Positions 1 to 8,809 of a DNA stretch of 13,526 bases are shown one piece after another (the stretch's first letter is position 1; every line of letters begins with the position of its first letter). The notes below the pieces were generated by a model. It did not search any database. It was not told the origin of the DNA and was given only the letters and a program-made list of their open reading frames with translations. The position numbers and the translations under genes are program-made. Source of the stretch: Gymnopilus junonius (lineage: Eukaryota > Basidiomycota > Agaricomycetes > Agaricales > Galerinaceae); the NCBI GenBank assembly GCA_015501075.1, contig JADNYJ010000772.1, positions 1 through 13,526 of the forward strand. Direction: 5' to 3'.

Positions 1-759
1 TCTTTCCACTTTTTGCAAAGGGCCAGCAGACATCAATATCTGGACATTATAACTCACCCATTCCAATCATCTTCTTGAAATTATTGTCACCTATATGAGA
101 GTCGAGGGTTTCACTCCTGTGCACCAAAGTCATGGTCCAGGCAATTGAACTGACATCATTCAAGACTGAGAATAAATGTTCCAGAGTTTCTCCATCTGGT
201 AAACCAATTCTGGGAATAAATCAAGGAGCAAATCTTGCATAACAGATGTCTTGGTGTCCATGAATATGAAACATGCCAATGCTTGGAATCAAATTCAACC
301 TCACCCTAAAACTGAGATATCTTCCCTTCTCTACCCTTTTCTGAAGATTTTTGTGGTACTGGCAACTAATGTCATAGCAAAGAATGACACAAGGTGCACA
401 GTCAGTGCACATATGCTTCAGCAGCTTGCACAATCCATAATCCATGTTTATTTGCCATTCTCCTTTTTGAAAGTTGATGATAGATCCCTGACAGTAGCAG
501 CCATGCTGGAGACAGGCAAATGCTCCAATTCCAGATACATCACACCCTTTATGAGGCTTGGACTGGTCAAGTACTGCACAGTGTTCATTGCATGTACAAG
601 GTTCTGGTACTTCTTCCATATTCTCAAGATAATCTTTATATGCAGTTGATTCTATCATATACCCATGTCCATCCTTAATCCAAATATCCATTTTTGTTCT
701 CTGTTGCTGCTGGTGTACTGCAACAAAGTTTCCATCAGCAACAAATGACCTTTGATATT
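1..759 (-). pseudogene. KDZ transposase, DDE catalytic core (C-terminal part of broken gene)
   Basis: This is the catalytic half of a Kyakuja-Dileera-Zisupton (KDZ) cut-and-paste transposase. Read on the minus strand it shows the family landmarks in order: FVADGNF (first acidic residue, codon 734-736), GCDVSGIGAFACLQHGC, GEWQINMDYGL, CYDISCQ (second Asp, 371-373), a FHIHGHQDICYARFAP block, then GLPDGETLEHLFSVLN (Glu candidates 188-190 and 180-182) and a mtlvHRsEtLDshigDNNfkK block. The catalytic triad residues are therefore present. An in-frame TGA at 221-223 interrupts the protein just after the HGHQDICY block. A GTGAGT donor (52-57) suggests that an intron runs off the window edge, so the C-terminus is not visible. 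The upstream end is not natural: the gene is cut at codon Y-Q by the 760-4476 insertion and continues at 4477-5780. Family assignment is firm; the gene is dead. Confidence 0.93.
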
Positions 760-780
760 GGAGTTGCACAATCCCCTATA
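752..780. repeat. Left target duplication and terminal repeat of the 3.7 kb insertion
   Basis: TTGATATT (752-759) is the left 8-bp target duplication, lying inside the KDZ coding sequence (codons for Y-Q). The inserted element starts at 760 with GGAGTTGCACAATCCCC. Its core TGCACAATCCC (765-775) is repeated inverted at the right end (4460-4470). Confidence 0.85.
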
Positions 781-2335
781 AGGCCATTGACATGTCACAT
801 GCCATCACCATGCTCGCATGCATCACATTTCTGATACATGGTCAAAATTGGCCAAAATGAGCTCAGTTTATAAATTGAAGGTAGTTGTATGTAGAATGAT
901 AAATTTAGAGCATGCTATAGTATTATATGGATAATGTGTACTAGTATTGGCAAGAAAAAATAAAAACTCATGGCATATAATGCTCGAGTGCTGCAAATCC
1001 AAGTTATGTGGCTGTATAGCACTTGGAGGTTGAGGGCCATTGCCTTGCATGGCAAAATGAGGACCAGGTATGCAGTCTTAGTGATGGCTGCTTCACAGCT
1101 TAATTAATCAGTTTAAACCAGTTTAAGACTGGTTTTTCAGTGAAAAAGGCTTTAAAATATATAAATCTAAGTTGATAGTAAATTTTAGATTGACTGTACA
1201 GTTAAAAAAAGTCAAAGATCAGCTAGAACAAACCACAATTGGCTGAGATATGAACTTTTAATGAAATTTATTGTGTCTTGGTCAATTTTGGAAATAGCCA
1301 TTAATTCACCTTTTTTGCCTTTTTGGTTGCCCTCCCCTCCAAATTTTTGGTCCCTCCCCTTCTGAGTGTTCGGATATTATCTACTAATTATTATAAATCC
1401 AGTGGTACCAAATTTTCAAGGTATAGTGGGGTGGAAGACACAATACTAGCCAAATAGCCTATAAATATTCAATTTTGACCATATATGCAGCAGATGCTGT
1501 GCTTCACTCACACATTCTGACATGGCTTATACTCTAGAAAAATAATAGACATCTATAGCTTCCTGGGGGTATTTTATTTGTCCAGAAGTACCTAGTGGAA
1601 CATGGTAAACCATGGCCTAGAATATATGAAAACATATTCTGCCTGTGGGAGGATGTTAATAGATTTGTAAATAGTGGTCCTCCTGGTTGCAAATCTTCAA
1701 AACAAATTATGTAGGCTTGTTCTACTCATTAATACAAATCTCTAGGTGTATAATTCATGGCAGATAGACAAGATTAACATAGTGTAATACAGCTGAAATT
1801 ATAATCCAGCAGAAAAAATGAAACCTTCGGAAATGTCTGGTACTTCACTCATGCTAAAAACCGTAAATCTTCTTTGGCTATTGTATTTTACATATTTATA
1901 CCTTTTTTTTGAGCCCTTGCACGTCTTCTGGCATGGGGTATAAGGCACTGAAACAAATATAATTGTCAAAAAAGCGAAAATAGTAGTCAAATCTTCAAAA
2001 TTTCCTTGCACTCAAACCGCATGGATTTGAGATGCGCTCAGCTGGGAATTAGACAGTACTATTTGATACCTTTCCAATGAGTATAAGATTACAAAATTCT
2101 GATAAGTTTAAGGTACAAAATGTGTCACTCTATGCCTTTTTTCCTGCTAGAGTGTTGATAAATATGAGGATCCTACAAATTAAATAATTTCTAATCTTGA
2201 TTTGGTCCTCATTCCTCAAGTCAATTTACTTGATCTTAAGTGCATTTTGAAGTGTAAATTGAGGGCTACAAAAGACCAGTCCAGGTCCTTGTAATATAGT
2301 TTTTTATGTAAAGTACTATGTTTTGTAGTATAATA
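781..2335. other. AT-rich non-coding interior of the 3.7 kb insertion, left part
   Basis: About 1.55 kb without a recognisable gene. Short open frames at 868-1050 and 1799-2011 show no domain, no codon bias and no good start. A small inverted repeat AAACCAGT/ACTGGTTT (1115-1122 and 1128-1135) resembles the AACCAGTTAAAACTGGTT motif inside the MITE at 2580-3157 and may be a worn relative. The rest appears to be decayed transposon sequence. Confidence 0.5.
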
Positions 2336-2459
2336 ATTCTTGAATACATTAAGATTTAGAAGTCAATTATAAAATACTGTATCTACTGTTGAGGAACCTG
2401 AGCCAGGAGAAGCTCAGAGCACCACAGAGCAGCTGAGTTTGCTGCCTGCTTCCCAAGAT

Positions 2460-2539
2460 TGACATCATGACCCATTTAACATGAGTCAGCATCCCCCATG
2501 AAGGGGATGCTGACTCACATTAAATGTATCATGATGTCA
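2460..2539. repeat. 80-bp near-perfect hairpin containing bZIP-like sites
   Basis: Arms 2460-2496 and 2503-2539 are 37 bases each and pair at 33 positions around a 6-base loop (CATGAA). The outer part of each arm reads TGACATCATGA, and the inner part has TGAGTCAGCATCCCC. TGACATCA is CRE-like, and TGAGTCA/TGACTCA is the AP-1/Gcn4 core. It lies early in the LTR-like unit, where a U3 promoter would be. It could be a regulatory element, a palindromic mini-insertion, or a structural feature of the transcript. The structure is seen; any function is inferred. Confidence 0.8.
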
Positions 2540-2579
2540 CCTGATTATGATAACCACCTCTGCTCAATGTTGGCTCAAT

Positions 2580-3157
2580 TAGTGTTTGGAAGTCTGGTTG
2601 ATTAACCAGAAATTAACCAAGACTGAACCGGACTTTAACTGATGCTAACCACAAAATATACTAACCAATTGTAACTGTAACTGTGGTCTGGTTAGCAGTT
2701 AGTCTGGATTTTAGAATTTTTGTAACCGCTTAAAACCGGTCATAAAATTCTGAAATTTTGCAGATTATATCCACATATTATAGCTTCCGAACGACGCAAA
2801 AAACGTAAAATTCGGTTGAGAATTAAGAAAGTTATAGCAATACTCGCGAAAATCATCGAATTTGCTCTAATTTTATCATTTCTCAACTGTTTGTGATGTT
2901 CTTGGGCCCGTTTTGACCGTAAAAATTGTGATTCATTTAGTTTACACTACGAGACAATTATTTATGCCAAAAAAACCGGTTATAACCAGTTAAAACTGGT
3001 TATATAACTGCAAATAACTGCACAAGACTGATCAAGACTGGTTAGTTGCAGTCCAGTCCAGTTATTTAGACATTTCTAATTTTACCTAACTGGTCTCAGT
3101 CTTGGTTAGGGTCCTTGGGCACCCAAAAACCAGACCAGACTGGACTTTCAAACACTA
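2580..3157. mobile_element. 578-bp MITE with 9-bp target duplication
   Basis: The element begins TAGTGTTTGGAAGTCTGG (2580-2597), and its other end read inverted is TAGTGTTTGAAAGTCCAG (3157-3140). That is 15 of 18 matches with only transition differences. Both sides are flanked by the identical nonamer TGGCTCAAT (2571-2579 and 3158-3166). Subterminal zones at both ends are packed with variants of CTGGTTA/TAACCAG (for example 2592-2700 and 2975-3115), including AACCAGTTAAAACTGGTT near 2984-3002. There is no coding capacity, so it needs a transposase in trans. The TIR style suits hAT, whose duplication is usually 8 bp; a 9-bp duplication would also suit Mutator-like elements, so the superfamily is open. 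It is inserted in the LTR-like repeat. Confidence 0.88.
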
Positions 3158-3447
3158 TGGCTCAATGCTCATCATTCTTCATCCTCTCTGTTTGGTGCAT
3201 TGCCCCTTTCTCAAGTGAAGATGCAAGCTGGTATTTGAAGGATTGGGTGTTCCTTCTCTCATATCTCCCAGTACAAAGCTCAGTAGCATACATTTACCAT
3301 GTAAATACTATTAACTAAAATGTGATCTATAGCATAATAAATATTGCTTTCCTTATTGATTCTTGAATACATTAAGATCTAGAACTAAATTACAAAGGAC
3401 TGTATCTACTGTTGAAGAAACCCAACCAGGAGAAGCTCAGAGCACCA

Positions 3448-4417
3448 GATACTCCAGGACCACCCTGGGACTTAAAGTTGTTTTCTTGATGTAGGCACAA
3501 AGTCTGCAACAAAAGAAAAATGCTAAACCATGGTCCCTACTAATATATACTTCAGCTAAAATCAAAACCTGCAATGGGGGCCATGCTATCTCACAACACC
3601 TCTCCATAAAGCTGTTGAACTTCATTCAATGATCATGACTGTAGGGCAGCTATAGATAAGATAAAACACAAATATGTACAAATTTTCGCATGGTTTTGAT
3701 GCCATTTTTTTTTGGGGGGGGGGGGGCCAGTATTAAGAATGAGACCCTAATCGGGTCCTCATAATTCCTGTGGCTGTGCTCCCCTTGATGAGGATGGTTG
3801 ACTTTGAGTCAAAATTACCATCCAAAAACAAATCAATGGTTAAAATTCCACAGTAAGATACAATTGAATAGGTACAGACAGCATTCTGACACATAAATGT
3901 AATTCAAATAAAAATTTTGAACACAATATCCAAGTAATACTTCCCTTTCTTTGGAGGTAAGGATTGCAATGTATCTCTTTATGGAGAGTATTTGGAAACT
4001 TGCTACAGTGAAAGAAATCATATGTCACATAATATAAACATATTTCCAGGACCAGAATTTTAATTCCTGACTCCTAAGCTATATATACTGGCCAAACTAA
4101 TATGCTAACTTTGAAACCAGGAAGAAATTCAAAATTCTGTCCCTGGAGAAGATTTTGGTTTATTGAAATAAACATTTTATGTCACTAAATCAAGTTGTGA
4201 ATTGTTGTGGTTGTCAAGGAACATTCAAGATGGTGGGAGAGCCATTTTTGGCAGGGGATTTGAACTTGAGGTGGATTTATGCATTAGAAAAAAATATTCT
4301 TAAATTTCTACTCATTATTATCATTGATCATGTCTATCTACTATCATATTAAACAACTTTTTTCCTCCTCCATTTGTTGTGTAGCGTACAAAGGGCATGT
4401 CTCAAGAAAAGGGAGCT
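3448..4417. other. Non-coding interior of the 3.7 kb insertion, right part
   Basis: About 970 bp with no gene recognised. It contains a T9-G13 tract (3705-3726). Overlapping short open frames at 3833-4028 on the minus strand show no domain. Confidence 0.5.
3705..3726 (+). repeat. T9-G13 homopolymer tract
   Basis: Nine T are followed directly by thirteen G. It is a low-complexity tract where length errors in sequencing or assembly are likely. Confidence 0.95.
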
Positions 4418-4484
4418 TCACACTGTGTGACTGGTCTGTGACTGGTCTGTGCAGTCATAGGGATTGTGCACCACCATTGATATT
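4418..4484. repeat. Right terminal repeat, subterminal repeats and target duplication of the 3.7 kb insertion
   Basis: The stretch holds a palindrome TCACACTGTGTGA (4418-4430) and a direct repeat of GTGACTGGTCT (about 4427-4448). The inverted terminal core GGGATTGTGCA (4460-4470) leads to the element end ACCACCA (4470-4476). The right target duplication TTGATATT (4477-4484) is identical to the left one, and KDZ coding sequence resumes directly beyond it. Confidence 0.82.
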
Positions 4485-5780
4485 TCCACTGCTCTGTATC
4501 CTTGTCCCAGTCATCCGGTAAATTGATACTGGGTTGCAGACATGCGGGACAGAACAAAGCCAGGTCCCCTTCACTTGGTTCACATTCCCGGTGTCCAAAT
4601 CCATACCACTTCTATTCTTTTATATTTCTCCATTGCCTTATGGCTCTCGAAAGCTCACATTTCCTATCCTAATAATGGTGTTAATACTGACCTTGAACAA
4701 TAAATGTTGGCTTACCAGAACACATATTGGAAAGACTCCATCAGTCATTCTCCTGAGTTTGAGAAATAATGATGGCAAGAGGTCTGACATTCCAAATTCT
4801 CCAATAAGTAATCATCAAGAACTTGGAAGGTGAAAACTGTTTCAATGTGAGTGTAGGTGGAGGAATAAAATCCAGCATGTAGGTATTGAGTAAGGGGCTC
4901 TACTGCACCTGGACATTCACATAGAAATAGTGTACCACATTCTTATGAACAAAGACAATTTTGGATGCACTGGGCCAAGCACCTGGGGGAGGAGTTCCTG
5001 AACCTGTTGTCCCATATTCAGGGCTACAATCTTCTATTTCAAAGTTGCCATCTTCTATGTGCTTATTTAGGGATCCTTCTGTGTAGTTGAACCTTTGAAC
5101 CAGATGAATTAATTTATCTGAGGGTTTCAAAACTGCCTGATTTGATGGGCAACAATTTCTGCCATGTCCAAGATGAATGGAAAGACTGGTCTGCCATAAC
5201 CAGGAAGGAGTAAAATGGGTACCAGTCCACTCTTCAACTCAGTGAAATGGTGTCTTTGAATGTTCTTTGTGACAGCAGTCTACACAAAAGACTGGCTGGT
5301 ACAAACAATCCTTGGATCTAAGCTTGTATTGATTTGAGAGGCACCTGCCACAGATGTTTTGATTTGGTGGTGCATCATGTTCAATAACCTCTTTCAGAAA
5401 TGGTTTATGCATTGCCAACCATTCTCGCATATAGTCATGAGTTGTCTTTGATGTTCTTAAGTCATGAAATAAAGCTATCTGAGAGATTACCAATATACCT
5501 TTGTGGACCTCTTAAGATAATCTTCCTTGGTCAAAATAACATTGAATTCCTCTTTGTTCAGAAATTCAGGATCAAAGTTTGGGCTGGGATTTGGCAATGT
5601 GGTTTCCTCCATACTCTTTGTCTCCACATTTGCCTTCTTAAATGCTTGCTTGTGGATCAAGTTGGGTTGGCTGAATATGGCTGTTAATTTCTGGCTGGCA
5701 TTATGTCCATGTCTTGAGGATTTAAATTGCAAATCAAAGGCTTGGGCCTTGGGTTGTGAACCAACCTAACAATGGCTCAT
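4477..5780 (-). pseudogene. KDZ transposase, N-terminal part with CxC2 cysteine cluster
   Basis: This is the upstream half of the KDZ transposase. The likely start ATG is at 5780-5778, with a TAG at 5768-5766 soon after. An intron of about 43-52 bp (around 5456-5507) precedes the CxC2-like cluster: MREWLAMHKPFLKEV, then CGRC, a C-rich stretch with FCVDCCHKEH, then TPFH, EEWTGTHFTPSWLW and LGHGRNCCPS. Further on come CPGAVEPLTQYLHAGFY, FTFQVLDDYLLENLE, KLRRMTDGVFP, an intron at 4669-4715 (GTAAGC...TTAG), then AIRQWRNIKE, WYGFGHRE, GDLALFCPACLQPSINLP and finally WKYQ, where the insertion cuts. All of this follows the KDZ family order. Damage: TGA at 5239-5241, a 1-base frame change near 4915, another near 4760, TAG at 4612-4614, then the insertion. 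In KDZ proteins the CxC cluster is thought to bind zinc and aid DNA recognition. The gene is divergent from pseudogene A. Confidence 0.92.
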
Positions 5781-6059
5781 TTGTTTCTTGTTGTTTTTCT
5801 AGTAAAAGATAAAGGAGAGGGTTCATTCTCAGACCAATGCTCTAAACCAGTCAGAGTTATCAGTCCACGTTGTCAATGGGTTACTGCTAATAATAACTAC
5901 ATATACCTTTCCTTATATAGTTAATGTCTTTCTAAATAAGGAAATGACTGATGTGACACTTGTTTCAAGGAACACATAGGCATTGATCTGTCCACTTGTT
6001 TCTTTTGTGAATTAAAATTCAGGTTTCTTTACCAAACCATCACTAAGTCCTTATACAAT
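5781..6059. promoter_or_regulatory. Divergent intergenic region between KDZ gene and pseudogene A
   Basis: This 279-bp gap separates the head-to-head starts of the KDZ gene and pseudogene A, so it must have held both promoters. A TATA-like TTATATAG lies at 5913-5920, about 140 bp before the ATG of A. The leader before that ATG is C/T/A-rich (ACCAAACCATCACTAAG), as fungal 5' leaders often are. No other site is certain. Confidence 0.45.
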
Positions 6060-8681
6060 ATGGCTTCATCTATGTCTTCTCAAGATCCAATGAATTCAGA
6101 ATATCCAAATCAACTTGCATCAGATACTCCCAATGTATCTGTTTCAAAGAAAGCAGACACTGTCTTACCAGATGAGGCAGGGAAATCCATTGGCAAAACT
6201 GGGACAATGACAGGTGTTTCACAAGAGGCACTTGGGGTTACAATCAAAAGCTTCTCCATTGAAGAACATGCTTTGTTGCTGAAGGCAGTTAAAGACATTC
6301 AAGAGGTCACCACAAGGAAGGAACATTCCAGAATTATGAAAAGCATGGAGTTGGCAATCCTTTGTCTTCCTGAGAATAAGGACAGAGGTCATGAAATTTG
6401 AGAAAAGGTTAAAGCCAAAGTTAGGAAGTGGCTCAGCAAACATGCGAGAGGCAAGAATCAAGGAAAAGTGGCAAAGAGATGGATGGGTCCTATGGTAATG
6501 TACCAGCTAAACAAAGCTACAGTTCAGGAACTTCAAAGGGACCTGTATAAATAGGCTGTTAGCTGTGGACAAACATTTGTGCAGGAGTTCAACTTCTTTG
6601 CAAGGGTGAAAAATGACATCTGGCAGAGTTTGACGGATGAAGAAAGGCAGAAGTACAGGAAAATTGCAGGCTGGTGGAACAGAGATGGTCCTGATGAGGC
6701 TACAAAATCAATGTAAGTATAGGTTCAAGGGTTAGCCTTTGTAATAATATTTTCTTCAGCATTGCAGATAAACAGGCTGGACTCTGTCTCACTGCTTTTG
6801 CTCAAGAAATATGGACCAGTCTTGGAGTCTGGCTACACATTTTTGCATCATTTCTTTGTGAATCCAGACAGATAGCCTGCACTCAGCTGGACTTCAATGC
6901 TCAAATTGGTGGGGGTATGAGCTACACCCAAAAGAATCCAAAATATCAGCAGGCCGGCATTACACTAGACAACTGGGTGTAGCACAACACTACCTACTAT
7001 AAGCCAGATCCAGCAGCAGGTGATGCTCCTGCAACAGCAAAGCCAATTGGACATTTCACAAAGCCATTCATGCCATTGAAGTTTAACAAGTACAGTGAAC
7101 CACTTATTCCGGAGCTTCCAGAAAAGACACATTATACCTACTGGCAAGATCTTGCTAGGTCTTTCTTTTCCAGACATTGGAGTAAGTACAGTTCAAAAGA
7201 ATTATCTGGCTTTTAATTTACATAAGATAGATCTTGCAACAGGTGGAGGGACCTCGAAAGTAACTTGGAAGAGGACCATTGAAAATCCTCATGCATGTAT
7301 CCCAGAAGAATGTCTACCAGATGATGTGTTGAAGTATTTCTTGGAGCCATCAGATTTGAAGCAGCTTGAAGGAAAACTTTTATTCATAGCACTCTACAAT
7401 ATTCAGCAGAAAACAAACATGGAAGAAAAACCTGCTTTTCAATTCTCTCACTGGTATTCACAAAGTGGAAAATATTCAGAATCTGCCCCAAGAGAAATTT
7501 CACTTGAAATTCCAAATTATCTGGTAACAGGTGATAGGGTAGTGAATGTGGCTGTAATGGACAAAACAGTCCTACCTGATTGCATTCAATCCTCACCAAA
7601 TGCAGTGGATAAGACAAAGAAAAAGTCCTGCAAACCCAAACCCAGAATGAAAGAAAACAAACCTCAAGTAGAGCCAGAACTAGAACCAGAACTGGAACTG
7701 GAACATGAAGCAGAATCACTGGTGGATTTCCAAGCAAATGGTGCTGACAGTCAGGACAATGATATCAAAGATGATGACTTTGAAGACAATGAAAATGAAT
7801 GGCTGGATTTTGATGGGCTGGAAGACTTGCATAGGTTGAGCCCTGTGGTATGGGTAAACAGTATCAAAGAGAAATCACTGGATGCTGAGGGAAGTCTGGA
7901 CTCAATTACGGTGGATACTATCCAGCAGCCCATGGATGTTGGAACAAAGCAAGGTCTTTCAGATATTCCAATAGATCCAGAACTTTTAAAAGAAGTATGA
8001 GATGTTAAGAATCAAAATCTGGAAGATGATATTGCAATGGGCCAAGACCTTGATACAGAGGGAAATCCTCCATCTGAAAGTCAACTGGATGATCAGCATG
8101 ACCCACTGAATTCAAACACTACACCAGTACAGATACCCAAACAGCCTCCAACACCCAATGAGAATCCAGACAATGAATCAACAGTCATAGTGCAGGATGA
8201 TGCTGAACTGACTGGCTCTGGAGCCATGCTAGATCACCATTCTGATTCAGTGTCCAATCTCAAATACCTGGCTACCACTGGATGGATACATGAGGTTGTT
8301 GAATATGTTGCATCCTTGATTTCCAGAAACACTAATATAGACCCAAGTGTCTTATTGAATGCAAAACAAGTGGTGATGCTGACTGTGATCCCTCCTTTGA
8401 CCCGGTTGGCATTCCATGACCATATTCCAGTAGCCAGTCCTTCAATGTCAAATGCACTGAGGGACTCTAACCTTATTTAAGTACCAGATATCAACTCACA
8501 GATACAAGTACAGCCTAAAGAGAATGTCAGGGAAAAGAAACCAGGAATGAGGAGGAAAAGGTCATTGTTGCCAGTACCTGAAGTAACCAGCAAAAGAGTC
8601 AGAACAGAACACTGGAGAGAGGCTATCAGGCTTCCGAAGCCAAGATCAAAGGCAGAAGATGGGAAGGGAAAAAAAAGGTGA
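6060..8681 (+). pseudogene. Pseudogene A: acidic protein with HMG-like helix motif, unknown function
   Basis: Three exons (6060-6712, 6760-7181, 7243-8681) joined by GT-AG introns of 47 and 61 bp give 838 codons with no frameshift. Five stops break it: TGA 6399, TAG 6552, TAG 6980, TGA 7998 and TAA 8478. Regions in order: a Ser/Thr-rich N-terminus; a helical segment (SFSIEEHALLLKAVKDIQEV); a basic segment (KVKAKVRKWLSKHARGKNQ); then NDIWQSLTDEERQKYRKIA followed by WWNRDGPDEATKS, which resembles the third helix of an HMG box. Next come QLDFNAQIGGGMSY and TLDNW blocks, a long acidic stretch with EPELEPELELEHEAE (about 7671-7715), and a basic, NLS-like C-terminus (RRKRS, KRVRTEHWREA, KGKKR). Acidic plus basic tails suggest a nuclear protein. 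I have a vague memory of similar WN-motif proteins as repeated families in basidiomycetes but cannot name one. It converges on pseudogene B, 128 bp away. The intron 1 acceptor was chosen at 6759 because it keeps the LDFN frame. Confidence 0.75.
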
Positions 8682-8809
8682 TGACTGTGATTATTTAATT
8701 AGGTGTTGGATTTACTTTTACTCAGTATTTCCTGAAGTTCTGTAATGCTCAAAGATGCCAAAAATGCATATATTTATGACAACAGAAATGGACAAAATGT
8801 ATATATATG
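8682..8809. other. Convergent intergenic region between A and B
   Basis: An AT-rich 128-bp spacer between the two stop codons. It has ATATATA runs but no clear polyadenylation signal that I can assign to either gene. Confidence 0.5.

Larger units (their letters stand above)
2336..3447 (+). repeat. Tandem LTR-like repeat, about 1.2 units, interrupted by a MITE
   Basis: An 89-bp segment occurs twice in direct orientation at 2336-2424 and 3359-3447, with about 78 of 89 bases identical. It runs from ATTCTTGAATACATTAAG through CTGTATCTAC to a TGTTGA(G/A)GAA(C/A)C block and ends AGCTCAGAGCACCA. The start-to-start distance is 1,023 bp, or about 436 bp once the MITE and its duplication are removed. 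If the unit starts at TGTTGAGG (2387), it has LTR-like order: a promoter-like part with a hairpin, an AATAAA signal at 3336-3341, then TTCTTGAATACATT as an R/U5-like tail up to 3409. The arrangement would be tail, whole unit, head of another unit, as unequal recombination between chained LTRs gives. No gag-pol, primer-binding site or polypurine tract was seen, so the LTR identity is inference while the repeat itself is certain. Confidence 0.65.
760..4476. mobile_element. Non-autonomous hAT-like element inserted in the KDZ gene
   Basis: A 3,717-bp insertion splits the KDZ transposase. It is flanked by the identical octamer TTGATATT (752-759 and 4477-4484), and its ends share a perfect 11-bp inverted core, TGCACAATCCC, with 4-6 degenerate bases outside it. 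An 8-bp duplication and a TIR of this style suit the hAT superfamily, but that class call is inference. No transposase remnant was found inside: the open frames are all short and resemble no known domain. Much of its length comes from later insertions (LTR-like repeat 2336-3447, MITE 2580-3157), so the original element was probably about 2.6 kb. Direct repeats GTGACTGGTCT near 4427-4448 and a 13-bp palindrome at 4418-4430 lie just inside the right end, as subterminal transposase-binding repeats often do. Confidence 0.82.

Noticed and set aside
251..649. 132-residue open frame on the plus strand
   Set aside because: It lies antisense over the KDZ catalytic core, whose minus-strand frame has clear family motifs; the plus frame has none.
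2336..3447. Complete LTR retrotransposon
   Set aside because: The space between the repeats is about 436 bp without the MITE and has no gag, protease, integrase or reverse transcriptase.
4534..4833. 99-residue plus-strand open frame
   Set aside because: Antisense of KDZ exons that encode the FCPAC and KLRRMTDG motifs; no domain of its own.
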